Source of the DNA: Kribbella aluminosa
GTDB taxonomy: Bacteria; Actinomycetota; Actinomycetes; Propionibacteriales; Kribbellaceae
DNA: 64,000 nucleotides
Direction of reading: 5' to 3'
NCBI RefSeq assembly: GCF_017876295.1
Contig: NZ_JAGINT010000001.1
Location: forward strand, 3,968,001-4,032,000
Part shown: piece after piece, positions 8,946 through 17,481 of the stretch
How the letters are laid out: each line of letters opens with the position of its first letter
How positions within the stretch are numbered: the first letter of the stretch is position 1
Translations under genes and position numbers: made by a program
The notes under the pieces: generated by a model
Database searches by the model: none
Seen by the model: the letters and a program-made list of their open reading frames with translations, nothing else
Told to the model about the DNA's origin: nothing

Positions 8946-10127
8946 ATGAAGGTTCTGATTTCGGGTGCGAGCGTGGCGGGGCCGTCGGCGGCGCTCTGGC
9001 TGGGACGGGCGGGGCACGACGTGACCGTGGTCGAGATCGCGCCGGCGCTGCGGCAGGGCGGGTACGCCGTGGACTTCCGCGGCGAGGTGTTCACCACGGT
9101 CCTGGAGCGGATGGGCGTGCTGGACGAGCTGCGGTCGCTGCAGACCGGCGGCAACGCGATGCGGTTCGTGGACGAGTCGGGGCGCAAGCTGATGCGGCTG
9201 CCGGCCGAGTTCGCGGGCGGCGAGCTGGAGGTGCTGCGCGCCGATCTGTCGCGGGTGCTGTACGAGCACAGCCGGGCGCACGCGACGTACCGCTTCGGGG
9301 ACTCGATCGCGGCTCTGCACGAGCACGCCGCGGGGGTGGACGTGCGGTTCGAGAGCGGGATCGAGGACACGTACGACCTGGTCGTCGGTGCGGACGGGAT
9401 GCACTCCGTCGTACGCCGGCTGGTGTGGCCGCAGGAGCAGGTGGTCGAGCGGCACCTCAACTACTACGTGGCCGGCTGGGAGGTGCCGAACACGCTCGGG
9501 ATCTCCGGCGACTCGCTGATGTACAACGTGCCCGGGAAGCTCGCGAGTGTCGGCGCGGACCGGCGTGATCCCGGGCTGGCGGGAACCCTGTTCCTGTTCA
9601 AGTCGCCGGTGCTGCAGTACGACCGGCGGGACGTGGACCAGCAGAAGGCGATCATTCGCCAGCAGTTCGACGGGCTCGGCTGGCACGTACCGGAGCTGCT
9701 GAACGGGTTGCCCGCGGCAACCGAGTTGTACTTCGACTCGATCAGCCGGGTGCGGGTGGACCGCTGGTCGACGGAGCGGATCGTGCTGCTCGGCGACGCG
9801 GGGTACGGCGCGACGTTCGGCGCGCTCGGTACCGGTACGGCGGTGGTGGGCGCCTACGTGCTGGCGGGGGAGCTGGCGCGGGCCGACTTCCGTACGGCGT
9901 TCGACCGGTACGAGGCGGCGCTGCGGAAGTCGGTGTCGACGACGCAGGACGGCAGCCGGGCGGGGTCGTTCCTGGCGCCGGCCAGCCGGTTCGGGATCGT
10001 CGCGCGGAACAAGATGCTCGACCGGCCGTTCTTCCTGAACCAGATGCTCAAGATGGCGCAGAACATGAGCGAGCTGATCGAGCTGCCTCCCTATTCAGTC
10101 AAGGAGGGGCACTTTGTACAGGAATGA
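8946..10127 (+). CDS. FAD-dependent aromatic monooxygenase
   Basis: This 393-residue flavoprotein is of the p-hydroxybenzoate hydroxylase fold. The N-terminal GASVAGPSAALWLGRAGHDV matches the GxGxxG ADP-binding motif, with alanine and serine in places normally glycine, as in related TetX and rifampicin-monooxygenase-like proteins. DLVVGADGMHSVVRR is the DG motif, and LLGDAGYGATFGALGTG is the GD motif contacting the FAD ribityl chain. It probably hydroxylates or inactivates an aromatic compound using NAD(P)H and O2. The start follows GAGGGAGACG. TetR control through the dyads upstream fits an inducible detoxification enzyme. Confidence 0.85.
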   Translation: MKVLISGASVAGPSAALWLGRAGHDVTVVEIAPALRQGGYAVDFRGEVFTTVLERMGVLDELRSLQTGGNAMRFVDESGRKLMRLPAEFAGGELEVLRADLSRVLYEHSRAHATYRFGDSIAALHEHAAGVDVRFESGIEDTYDLVVGADGMHSVVRRLVWPQEQVVERHLNYYVAGWEVPNTLGISGDSLMYNVPGKLASVGADRRDPGLAGTLFLFKSPVLQYDRRDVDQQKAIIRQQFDGLGWHVPELLNGLPAATELYFDSISRVRVDRWSTERIVLLGDAGYGATFGALGTGTAVVGAYVLAGELARADFRTAFDRYEAALRKSVSTTQDGSRAGSFLAPASRFGIVARNKMLDRPFFLNQMLKMAQNMSELIELPPYSVKEGHFVQE

Positions 10128-10553
10128 CTCCCACGAGTCGGGCAGCCAGCCCGGCACACCCAGCACGGCCAGATAAAGCCAGACGCCGACGACCACGCAA
10201 CCGGAGAGCGCGGCGGTCCCCAGCCCTTTCAGCCAGCCGGGCTGCTTGCCGGTCCAGGTGGTCAGCGACTTCACCCAGTCCTTGACCCGGTACAGCAGCC
10301 GCTGCGCCCACTCGAACTCGCTGGCCAGTACGGCGAGGCCCGCGATGAACAACGGGATCCCGCCTGGGCCTGGCAGCCAGCCGGTCAGCGGGGCTGCGAT
10401 GATCAGCAGACCACCGAGCACGCCCACGCCGATGCGGTAGAACAGCAGCTTCTTCGGGTTCTCCCGGATCCGGCGCCGCCATTCCCACCGGTCGTCCGCA
10501 GCGTCCAGCGTGATGTTGTCGTCGGTGCGGTCGGGACTCTCATGCTCGGCCAC
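10095..10553 (-). CDS. PGPGW-domain transmembrane protein
   Basis: This 152-residue protein has two hydrophobic regions. The first holds the diagnostic GWLPGPGGIPLFIAGLAVLASEFEWAQRLL, shortened here to its core PGPGG and SEFEWA; the second is ALSGCVVVGVWLYLAVLGV. It matches the actinobacterial PGPGW (TIGR02611-like) membrane family, whose function is unknown. The start is GTG. The gene overlaps the convergent monooxygenase 3' end by 33 nt and lies directly downstream of the cell-wall hydrolase gene on the same strand, 19 nt away, so co-transcription is likely. Confidence 0.8.
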   Translation of the reverse strand: MAEHESPDRTDDNITLDAADDRWEWRRRIRENPKKLLFYRIGVGVLGGLLIIAAPLTGWLPGPGGIPLFIAGLAVLASEFEWAQRLLYRVKDWVKSLTTWTGKQPGWLKGLGTAALSGCVVVGVWLYLAVLGVPGWLPDSWESFLYKVPLLD

Positions 10554-10572
10554 GCCGCCAGCCTACCCAGGG

Positions 10573-12735
10573 CTAGGTAGCGGACGGTTGCCCGAACTCC
10601 CAGTGCCACGGCTCTTCCCGGTTGCGGCCCGGCTCCGCCCAGGCGGGGTGCACCCAGCCGTACGCAGGGGCCTGCGCCTTCATCCACTGGTACTGCGGGG
10701 AGTTGTACTTGTCGATCCCGCCGCAGAGGTCGACCGCGACGCCCCAGCCGTGGTTCGACGTACCGGGAAGGGCGGCCAGCGAGGGCTTGCGCTGGTACAG
10801 GCTGACCTGGGCGGCGTACGAGCGGTACGAGTCGGTGATGCACAGCGTCGTACCGAACCGTGCGCGGTAGGCCGCGGCGAGCTTCAGGTACGCCGCGGCG
10901 GCGTCGCAGCGCAGCATGTGGCCGGAGGTGATCGCGCAGAGCTTGCTGGCCGGGATCATGCCGTTGCTGTAACCGCCCCAGCCGGTGCTCGCGGACCCGG
11001 TCGCCAGGAACGGCATCGGGTTCACCGGGTCGCCGCCGAGCCGGACCTCGAAGTGCAGGTGCGGGCCGGTCGTGTTCCCCTTGTCTCCGACAGCACCGAT
11101 CTGTTGCCCGGCGGTGACCTGCTGGCCGTCGGTGACGTCGACCCGGCTCAGGTGTGCGTACAGCGTCTCCAGGCCGTTGCCGTGGTCGATCCGGACCAGG
11201 TTGCCGGCCCAGGCCGGGTGCTCGATCCGGACGACGCCGGATGTGACGGCGCGGACCGGCGTACCGATGGCGGCTGGGAAGTCCTGCCCGGTGTGGAAGC
11301 CGGACGACCACTCGGACCCGGCCTGACCGAACGGCGTACCGATCTCGTAGGTGCCGTCGGGGAGCGGCCAGGTCCAGGAACCGGAGCCGACGTCGTACGA
11401 CGTGGCGGTGTTGCCGCAGCGGAAGGGGTACGCGTCGGAGGTGGCGACGGGCGCGACCTGGGGCTTGGCGGGGGCGCCGAGCGTCGGGCGCAGGGCGGCG
11501 TACAGGTTGTCGGGGACGGTGGTGACGACGACCGCGCCCTTGGACTCGTCGGCGGCGATCATCTCGCCGTTGTCGAGCGCCACGCCGATGTGCACCAGGC
11601 CGAGGGATTTGCTGCCCATCACGAGCAGGTCGCCGGGCTGGATCTGCGCGGTCGGGACTGCCTGGTAGTCCGGGTACACCTTGCCGACCAGGTTCGGGAG
11701 GGTGGTGTACGGCTCCCAGGCGACCCGGGCGGCGCCGAGGCAGCCGTACTTGTCCGGGCCGGTCGCGGCGACGCCGTACGGCTTGCCGACGAGGTTGAAC
11801 GCCTGGTTGACCGCGCGGATGGTCTCCGCGGACAGGACGCGCACGGTGCGGCCCGCGGTGGTGACGGACGCGACGCCGGGAACCGCGGCGCCGCGACGGG
11901 TGAGGGGCGCGAGGCCGGCCGGCAGCCTGGCGGGGTTCCTGAGTACGGCGGCGGCCGGGGGAGTGACCTTCGCGGCGGTGAGCTCGGTGAGGTACGTCTT
12001 CCAGCTGGCGAGAGCCTGTGCGTCGCGGACCGTCTGGAGTTGCTGCGAGACCCCGGACGCCGTGTCGAGGGCGGCCGTCTGGTCGGCCATCGCGGCGGAG
12101 GCTGCGGCGGCCTTCTGCTGGACCTGTTTGCTCAGCTCCTGCGCCTTCGCGGCGGCCTCGTTGGCGGCGGTGCGTTTGGTGGTCGCGTCCGACTTCAGCC
12201 GGTTCGAGTCCGATTCGGCGGCCAGCGCCGCGTTGTACTGCGCGACCTGCGTGGCTCCGAGCCGGGTGATCGCGGTCTGCCGGTCGGCGATCTCCTGGAG
12301 GTTCTCGGCGACCGGGGCGAGCGACCAGAGCATCGACTCGGTGCCCATCACGGTCGGGATGCCCAGCTGGTAGGCCTGCGCCGTCATCACGCCGAGCTTG
12401 TGGCGTTCCCCGTCCGAGCGGCTCTTCGACGTACTCGCCGTGGTCTCGGCCTTCTTCGCGGCGGCCTCGGCCGTCTGGGCCTCCTTCAGCGCCTTCGTGT
12501 AGGCGATGGTGGCCTTCGCGAAGTCCGCCTGGACTGCCGCGGCCTCGGCCTGGAGCTGCTCGAGCGAGCGGTTCACGTCGGTGACGGACGCGGGTGGCGG
12601 CTCGGACCCGGACGGTGTGGACGGTATCGACGGTGTGGACGGCGTGGGGCCGTCGGCGTACGCCGGTACCGCGACGACCGCCAGCAGTAGCCCGAGCGCC
12701 GCGAATCGCAGCCCCCGGCGTCTCCCCAGTTCCAT
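10573..12735 (-). CDS. secreted multidomain peptidoglycan hydrolase (coiled coil, NlpC/P60, M23, M15/VanY)
   Basis: This 720-residue exported protein has a signal peptide (residues 1-27, ending AYA). An Ala/Glu-rich coiled coil (about 50-245) resembles RipA/PcsB-type regulators. An NlpC/P60-like domain follows (about 305-415) with Cys332 in KYGCLGAAR and His382 in VHIGVAL. Next is an M23 LytM domain (about 455-575) with HTGQD at 481-485 and HLH at 559-561. Last is an M15 VanY-like carboxypeptidase (about 590-715) with SYRSY, NHGWGVAVDL and WHWEF. Combining a D,L-endopeptidase, an interpeptide endopeptidase and a D-Ala carboxypeptidase in one chain is unusual. The NlpC Cys context lacks the usual DCSG. 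Confidence 0.9.
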   Translation of the reverse strand: MELGRRRGLRFAALGLLLAVVAVPAYADGPTPSTPSIPSTPSGSEPPPASVTDVNRSLEQLQAEAAAVQADFAKATIAYTKALKEAQTAEAAAKKAETTASTSKSRSDGERHKLGVMTAQAYQLGIPTVMGTESMLWSLAPVAENLQEIADRQTAITRLGATQVAQYNAALAAESDSNRLKSDATTKRTAANEAAAKAQELSKQVQQKAAAASAAMADQTAALDTASGVSQQLQTVRDAQALASWKTYLTELTAAKVTPPAAAVLRNPARLPAGLAPLTRRGAAVPGVASVTTAGRTVRVLSAETIRAVNQAFNLVGKPYGVAATGPDKYGCLGAARVAWEPYTTLPNLVGKVYPDYQAVPTAQIQPGDLLVMGSKSLGLVHIGVALDNGEMIAADESKGAVVVTTVPDNLYAALRPTLGAPAKPQVAPVATSDAYPFRCGNTATSYDVGSGSWTWPLPDGTYEIGTPFGQAGSEWSSGFHTGQDFPAAIGTPVRAVTSGVVRIEHPAWAGNLVRIDHGNGLETLYAHLSRVDVTDGQQVTAGQQIGAVGDKGNTTGPHLHFEVRLGGDPVNPMPFLATGSASTGWGGYSNGMIPASKLCAITSGHMLRCDAAAAYLKLAAAYRARFGTTLCITDSYRSYAAQVSLYQRKPSLAALPGTSNHGWGVAVDLCGGIDKYNSPQYQWMKAQAPAYGWVHPAWAEPGRNREEPWHWEFGQPSAT

Positions 12736-12805
12736 CCGTCCCCCATGCAGCTCGCCTCACGCGCGTGCTCAGCGTAGGCGGCGTACGGTGCTTACGGAAC
12801 CCCGG

Positions 12806-12819
12806 TTAGCATTCACTTC
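12806..12819 (+). promoter_or_regulatory. probable leaderless promoter of lpdA
   Basis: TAGCAT at 12806-12811 is a good actinobacterial -10 hexamer and lies only 8 nt before the ATG. No Shine-Dalgarno sequence is visible. Transcription would begin at or very near the start codon. Confidence 0.4.
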
Positions 12820-14217
12820 ATGGCCTCGCACTTTGACGTTGTTGTCCTCGGCGCCGGTCCCGGTGGGTACGTCGCGGCGATCCGCGCCGCCCAGCTCGGA
12901 CTCAAGACCGCCATCATCGAGAAGAAGTACTGGGGCGGTGTCTGCCTGAACGTGGGCTGCATCCCCTCCAAGGCGCTGCTGCGGAACGCCGAGCTGTCGC
13001 ACATCTTCCGGACGGAGGCGAAGACCTTCGGTATCAGCGGCGAGGTGAGCTTCGACTTCCCGACCGCAGTGCAGCGCAGCCGGAAGGTCGCCGACGGCCG
13101 GGTCAAGGGCGTCCACTTCCTGATGAAGAAGAACAACATCACCGAGTTCGACGGCTGGGGCTCGTTCACCGACGCGAACACGCTCGACGTGACGCTGAAC
13201 AATGGGTCCTCGGAGACCGTGACGTTCGGCTCCTGCATCGTGGCGACCGGCGCGACCACCAAGCTGCTGCCGGGCACCCAGCTGAGCGAGCGCGTGGTGA
13301 CGTACGAGGAGCAGATCCTGACCGAGGAGCTGCCGGGCTCGATCGTGATCGCCGGTGCCGGTGCGATCGGTGTCGAGTTCGCGTACGTGCTGGCGAACTA
13401 CGGCGTCAAGGTGACGATCGTCGAGTTCCTGGACCGGATGGTCCCGCTCGAGGACCCGGAGGTCTCCAAGGAGCTCGCGAAGGCGTACAAGAAGCTCGGC
13501 GTCGACGTACTGACGTCGACCCGGGTGGACTCGATCGACGACTCCGGTGCCTCGGTCAAGGTCACGGTGACCGGCAAGGACGGCGTACAGCAGACGATCG
13601 AGGCCGACAAGGTCATGCAGGCGATCGGCTTCCAGCCGCGGGTCGACGGGTACGGGCTGGACAAGATCGGGGTCGCGCTGACCGAGCGCGGCGCGATCAA
13701 CGTCGACGGCTTCTGCCGGACGAACGTGCCGAACATCTTCGCGATCGGCGACGTGACCGCGAAGCTGATGCTCGCGCACGCGGCCGAGGCGATGGGCGTG
13801 ATCGCCGCCGAGACGATCGCCGGGCACGAGACGATGGAGCTCGACTACGCGATGATCCCGCGGGCGACGTTCTGCCAGCCGCAGATCGCCAGCTTCGGGT
13901 ACACCGAGGAGGAGGCCCGCAAGCTGGGCCACGACGTCAAGGTCGCGAAGTTCCCGTTCACCGCGAACGGGAAGGCGCACGGGCTGGGTGACCCGACCGG
14001 CTTCGTGAAGGTGATCAGCTCCGCTAAGTACGGCGAACTTCTGGGCGCGCACCTGATCGGCCCGGAGGTCACCGAGCTGCTGCCGGAGCTGACGCTGGCC
14101 CAGAAGTGGGACCTGACCACCAAGGAACTGGCCCGCAACGTCCACGCCCACCCGACCCTGAGCGAGGCCCTGCAAGAGGCGTTCCACGGCCTCGAAGGCC
14201 ACATGATCAACTTCTGA
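12820..14217 (+). CDS. lpdA: dihydrolipoyl dehydrogenase (E3)
   Basis: This 465-residue flavin disulfide oxidoreductase reoxidises the lipoyl groups of 2-oxoacid dehydrogenase complexes. Visible motifs are the FAD site GAGPGGYVAAIRAAQLG, the redox-active pair in GGVCLNVGCIPSK, the NAD site GAGAIGVEFAYVLANYG, FAIGDVTAKLMLAHAA, and the C-terminal dimer-interface His-x4-Glu in HAHPTLSEALQEA. Length and motifs match actinobacterial Lpd. It stands alone, without E1 or E2 genes, as is common in this phylum. A strong hairpin terminator follows. Confidence 0.95.
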   Translation: MASHFDVVVLGAGPGGYVAAIRAAQLGLKTAIIEKKYWGGVCLNVGCIPSKALLRNAELSHIFRTEAKTFGISGEVSFDFPTAVQRSRKVADGRVKGVHFLMKKNNITEFDGWGSFTDANTLDVTLNNGSSETVTFGSCIVATGATTKLLPGTQLSERVVTYEEQILTEELPGSIVIAGAGAIGVEFAYVLANYGVKVTIVEFLDRMVPLEDPEVSKELAKAYKKLGVDVLTSTRVDSIDDSGASVKVTVTGKDGVQQTIEADKVMQAIGFQPRVDGYGLDKIGVALTERGAINVDGFCRTNVPNIFAIGDVTAKLMLAHAAEAMGVIAAETIAGHETMELDYAMIPRATFCQPQIASFGYTEEEARKLGHDVKVAKFPFTANGKAHGLGDPTGFVKVISSAKYGELLGAHLIGPEVTELLPELTLAQKWDLTTKELARNVHAHPTLSEALQEAFHGLEGHMINF

Positions 14218-14227
14218 TCAGCTTTGC

Positions 14228-14256
14228 GGCGGCGGCAGACAACGTCTGCCGCCGCC
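14228..14256 (+). terminator. strong GC hairpin after lpdA
   Basis: A perfect 13-bp inverted repeat (left arm 14228-14240, right arm 14244-14256) has a three-base AAC loop and begins 10 nt after the lpdA stop codon. There is no clear T tract, which is normal for actinobacterial terminators. Confidence 0.7.
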
Positions 14257-14515
14257 TGTCGATTTCCGCCGCGCTCGTTCGACGAGACGGACGCCTCCGG
14301 CGCGCAGTTGATCGCCTGGACACGGTCCTGCTAGACCGCCGCACGTACCTCGATCCCCGAGCCCTCCTGACCGCCGGCCATCGTCCCACGGTCGCGGCAC
14401 CGTCCAGCTAGAGACAATCCGCGGCACAAAAACTCCAACTGCCATCTCCTCGCCGACTACCGAGTAGTCCATCTGGCGTGAGCGGCACGAAAGCTGCCAT
14501 CGGCGACTCAGCGGG
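14257..14515. other. gap without recognisable gene
   Basis: About 260 bp between the lpdA terminator and the GrpB remnant. Short open frames on both strands look like noise. It may contain the degraded 5' end of the GrpB gene, but I cannot align any part of it. Confidence 0.4.
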
Positions 14516-14870
14516 CTGAGCCGCGGAGACGTCCGCCTGGTACCGAGCAACCGCGCCTGGCAGCCGTCGTACGACCGCGTGGCCCCGAAGCTGCAGGCCG
14601 CACTGGGCGACCTGGCGGTCGCGGTCGAGCACATCGGCTCAACCGCAGTACCGGCAAGCCCATCCTCGACATCGCGATAGGCCCCCGTAGGACGAGTGGC
14701 TGTGGCGCGACCGGATACTCTTCCGCGACCGGCTCAGGGCAGACGACGCGCTGCGGGACGTGTACGCCGACCTGAAGGCAGATCTGGCGCGGAGGTTCCC
14801 GGACGATCGCAGGGCCTACATCGCCGGTAAGGATGCGTTCGTACTACAGATCCTCGCCGGAGGCGGTCCC
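14516..14870 (+). pseudogene. GrpB family (COG2320) nucleotidyltransferase-like gene, decayed
   Basis: The first fragment translates to a GrpB-like start (VRLVPSNRAWQPSYDR ... VAVEHIGSTAVP) and stops at 14680. One base out of frame, GKPILDIAI continues the family signature HIGSTAVPGLxGKPILDI, so a few bases are lost at about 14651-14655. From about 14694 a third segment (EWLWRDRILFRDRLRADD, then YADLKADLARRFPDDRRAYIAGK) matches the GrpB C-terminus. The ~60 residues that should lie between are missing. The gene is therefore broken by a frameshift and a larger internal deletion. GrpB proteins belong to the nucleotidyltransferase fold and are poorly characterised. Confidence 0.82.
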
Positions 14871-15284
14871 TCAGCGTTCGGAGACTTCACCGAGGACCGG
14901 TTTCACATCGACGACCGGGGTGCCGTCGAGGGCCTCCAGGTTGTTTACCTGGAGGCGGAGGTCGTCGACGGCCAGGACGGTGACGCGGTGGAGGCCGAGC
15001 GGATTGGGGCGGTCCGGCGAGCGCGTGCTGAAGACACCGGTCGCAGGTCGGCTCGCGTCGCCGCGCGGATGCACCTTCTGCACACTCCGATCCGCTCGAT
15101 CGAACCAGGTGATGAGAATGAGCTCGTCGCCGGGAGCAACATCCGCGAGGGCCTCCCGAACAGACGCGTCGAACACGACCCAGGCGTCCGGCGCACCTTC
15201 ATCCCCTTGCCGCGGCGCATCCGCGCGCTCGCGTAACTCCGACTCCACCCGCCCGACCACCTGCAGTACAAGCTCATCCGCCAT
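14871..15284 (-). CDS. TrmO-type tRNA methyltransferase (TsaA/YaeB family)
   Basis: This 137-residue protein carries the family signature FSTRSPDRPNPLGLHRVTVL near residues 85-105, plus ITWFDRADR and DVKPVL. The family uses SAM to methylate the N6-threonylcarbamoyl group of t6A37 in tRNA (known for E. coli TrmO). It consists only of the short VirR/TsaA beta-barrel domain, as in many actinobacteria, and lacks the C-terminal extension of the E. coli protein. I set the start at the ATG at 15284, after GGGAG. It is convergent with the GrpB remnant. Confidence 0.85.
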   Translation of the reverse strand: MADELVLQVVGRVESELRERADAPRQGDEGAPDAWVVFDASVREALADVAPGDELILITWFDRADRSVQKVHPRGDASRPATGVFSTRSPDRPNPLGLHRVTVLAVDDLRLQVNNLEALDGTPVVDVKPVLGEVSER

Positions 15285-15380
15285 CACACACTCCCGACTC
15301 CGGTCGCCGTGCAGCCAGACAGTACGCGCCTGGGCGCACCCGATTTGATAACGAGATAGTAACTCCCTACAATCGAACAC

Positions 15381-17060
15381 ATGCTTGAATGTGATCTGGA
15401 GGAGCTTTCCGCCACGGACCTGCTGTCCGTGGCGGCGGAGTTCGCCCGGATCCAGGACCGGGCTGCCGTGCGCATAGTCGAGGCAGCGCTCGCGTTCGCC
15501 GACCAGAACGCGGTGGTGCCCGGCTACGAGGCCTATGAGCCGTTGCCGGGGTACGAGCGGATCCAGGTGTTCGGCGGTGACGGTTGTCCTGGGGTGGCGG
15601 AGTTCGCGCCCATCGAGCTCGGTGCGGTACTGCGCATGTCGTCGGGCGCTGCGGCGGCGTTGATGGGTGAGGCGCTGGCGTTACGTCATCGGCTCCCCAG
15701 GATCTGGGCTGCGGTGCTGGCGGGGAACGCGGTGGCATGGCGGGCCCGGAAGGTCGCGCACGCCTGCCTGGCGTTGTCGCTGGAGGCTGCGGCGATCGTG
15801 GACCGGCGCGTGGTCGGGATCGTGAACACCGTGACACCGGGTGCCTTGACGAAGATTGTCAATGCTGCGGTCTGGGAGGCGGACCCCGAGTCGGCGAAGG
15901 CCCAGGCGGAGGCGGCCGCGCGGGCACGCGGTGTGTTCGTGGCGCCGTCCGACGACCAAGGTACGAAGCGGATCTGGGTCCGGGCCGCTGCGGGTGACGT
16001 GATCCGCTTCGACGCCACCATCGACGACCTCGCGCGAGCGTTGAAGACTCTGGGTGACACCGATTCTCTGGATCAACGCCGCGCGAAGGCAATCGGCTGG
16101 ATCGCCGACCCCGCCGCAGCCCACCACTTACTCGAAGTCGCGCGCCACCTCGCCCACACACAGTCAACCCACAGCGCCCCACCCTCGGACGCTGCCACGC
16201 CGTCTCAGCCACGGTCCGCCCCGGAGACGCCGAACTGCGCCAACCACCCCAGCGATCAGCCCGAACACTCCGCCGACAACGGACTTGGACAACAAGTCGA
16301 ACCACCCGCCGCCGACGACCGCGCGCAAGCCAGGCCAAAGCCGTGTCCCGGGTCCAACGAAAACCCCCACGCCGCCGAGGGCGACCGCGCCGAGGATGGT
16401 GGGGAGGCGTTCACGCGGCGGATGCTCGCGGGTGAACTGCCAGCCCGGCTGGCTGCGATCAAACAGGACGCATACCGCAACGGCCTTGGCGCCGGTTCGG
16501 CTGTGGGCCGGCGGAGGCGGAACACCCTGTACGTGCACCTCACCGATCGGACACTTGCCACCGGTGACGGCGTACTGCGAGTCGAAGAGCTCGGGCCCCT
16601 GCTCGCGAGTCAGCTGAGCGAGCTGCTCGGCCACGACCAGGTCGTGGTCAAGCCCGTGATCGACCTGCACGACCAGGTCAGCGTGCACGGCTACGAGATC
16701 CCGGACCGGATCCGCGAGCGGGTGCGGCTGCGTCATCCGGTCGACATGTTCCCGTACGGCGGCGCCGAGGCCACCACCCGGATGGACCTCGACCACGTCA
16801 TGCCGTACACCCACAGCGACCGCGCCGCACCACCCGGCCAAACCCGCCAAACCGGGCAAACCGGGCAAACCGGTACCCACAACCTCATACCGCTCACTCG
16901 GCTCCACCACCGCGCCAAAACGTTCGGCCGCTGGCGCGCCCGACGCCTGCCCACCGGCGCCGTTGAATGGATCAGCCCTCACGGGTTCCGATTCGTCGTC
17001 GACCACTCCGGCACCCACCCACTACCAGCCGCCACCGAGGCTGACCCGGTCGGAGGATGA
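15381..17060 (+). CDS. DUF222 / HNH endonuclease domain protein (13E12-like)
   Basis: This 559-residue protein belongs to the large actinobacterial family with an N-terminal DUF222 helical domain (about residues 10-260) and a C-terminal HNH nuclease (about 460-530). The HNH part reads LDHVMPYTHSDR, then HNLIPLTRLHHRAKTF. The usual Cys before HH is replaced by LTRL, so nuclease activity is uncertain. A Pro/Ser/His-rich linker lies at about 265-340. A run of QTG repeats sits inside the HNH domain between the His and Asn motifs. Such proteins are often multicopy and may be mobile nuclease relatives; the role is unknown. Confidence 0.85.
   Translation: MLECDLEELSATDLLSVAAEFARIQDRAAVRIVEAALAFADQNAVVPGYEAYEPLPGYERIQVFGGDGCPGVAEFAPIELGAVLRMSSGAAAALMGEALALRHRLPRIWAAVLAGNAVAWRARKVAHACLALSLEAAAIVDRRVVGIVNTVTPGALTKIVNAAVWEADPESAKAQAEAAARARGVFVAPSDDQGTKRIWVRAAAGDVIRFDATIDDLARALKTLGDTDSLDQRRAKAIGWIADPAAAHHLLEVARHLAHTQSTHSAPPSDAATPSQPRSAPETPNCANHPSDQPEHSADNGLGQQVEPPAADDRAQARPKPCPGSNENPHAAEGDRAEDGGEAFTRRMLAGELPARLAAIKQDAYRNGLGAGSAVGRRRRNTLYVHLTDRTLATGDGVLRVEELGPLLASQLSELLGHDQVVVKPVIDLHDQVSVHGYEIPDRIRERVRLRHPVDMFPYGGAEATTRMDLDHVMPYTHSDRAAPPGQTRQTGQTGQTGTHNLIPLTRLHHRAKTFGRWRARRLPTGAVEWISPHGFRFVVDHSGTHPLPAATEADPVGG
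16838..16873 (+). repeat. four tandem 9-bp units inside the HNH domain
   Basis: Four 9-bp units of consensus SCAAACCSG encode the peptide QTRQTGQTGQTG. The last two units are identical and the third base pattern drifts in the first two. The position between two HNH motifs suggests slippage-generated length variation in a surface loop. Confidence 0.75.
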
Positions 17061-17481
17061 ATGCAACCGCAGGGCCAGCCGACCGGCAGCACGGCAGCAC
17101 GGGGGTCGCCGGCTCGCGGGTGGGCTCGGCCTGACGGAGGAGTTCGCTCAGCTCGGCGACGAGGCCCGGCGCCACAGGTCTTGCCGGCGGCCAACGCGAC
17201 ACGGTCTTGCCGGGACCAACGGGACTTGCAGGCGGCCGAGGGCTTTGGCCCGGACGCGGATTCGACGCGCGGAGGGCCTCCTCGATCCGCACCTCACGGG
17301 AGCCAGGCCGGATCAAGCAGGGCGACGACGTCGGTGACCTTCCAGCACGACGGCCGACCGCCAGCACGACGGCGCTGACCGCCGTACCAGCGGCTGAGGC
17401 TTGATGCCGAGCAACCCGATGGCCGCCGGTCCAACAGCAGGCCAGTCCGTCCGCGCAGGGCGGTCGCGGTCGACTGGTGGG
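17061..17481. other. 420-bp gap with short degenerate repeats, no gene recognised
   Basis: No frame here resembles a known protein. Short direct repeats occur, for example CAGCACGACGGC twice near 17343-17375 and GGTCTTGCCGG twice near 17179-17220. The region may be decayed coding DNA between the HNH gene and the convergent phosphoesterase gene. Confidence 0.4.

Noticed and set aside
16838..16873. Tandem repeat as a possible CRISPR-like array
   Set aside because: Units are only 9 bp, contiguous and in frame within a coding region, with no spacers.
15381..17060. Intein or homing endonuclease
   Set aside because: The HNH domain is attached to DUF222, without splicing motifs or a host gene; it is the ordinary 13E12-type family.
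16972..17367. 131-codon minus-strand frame overlapping the end of the HNH gene
   Set aside because: Pro/Arg-rich translation typical of antisense high-GC DNA; overlaps the real gene.
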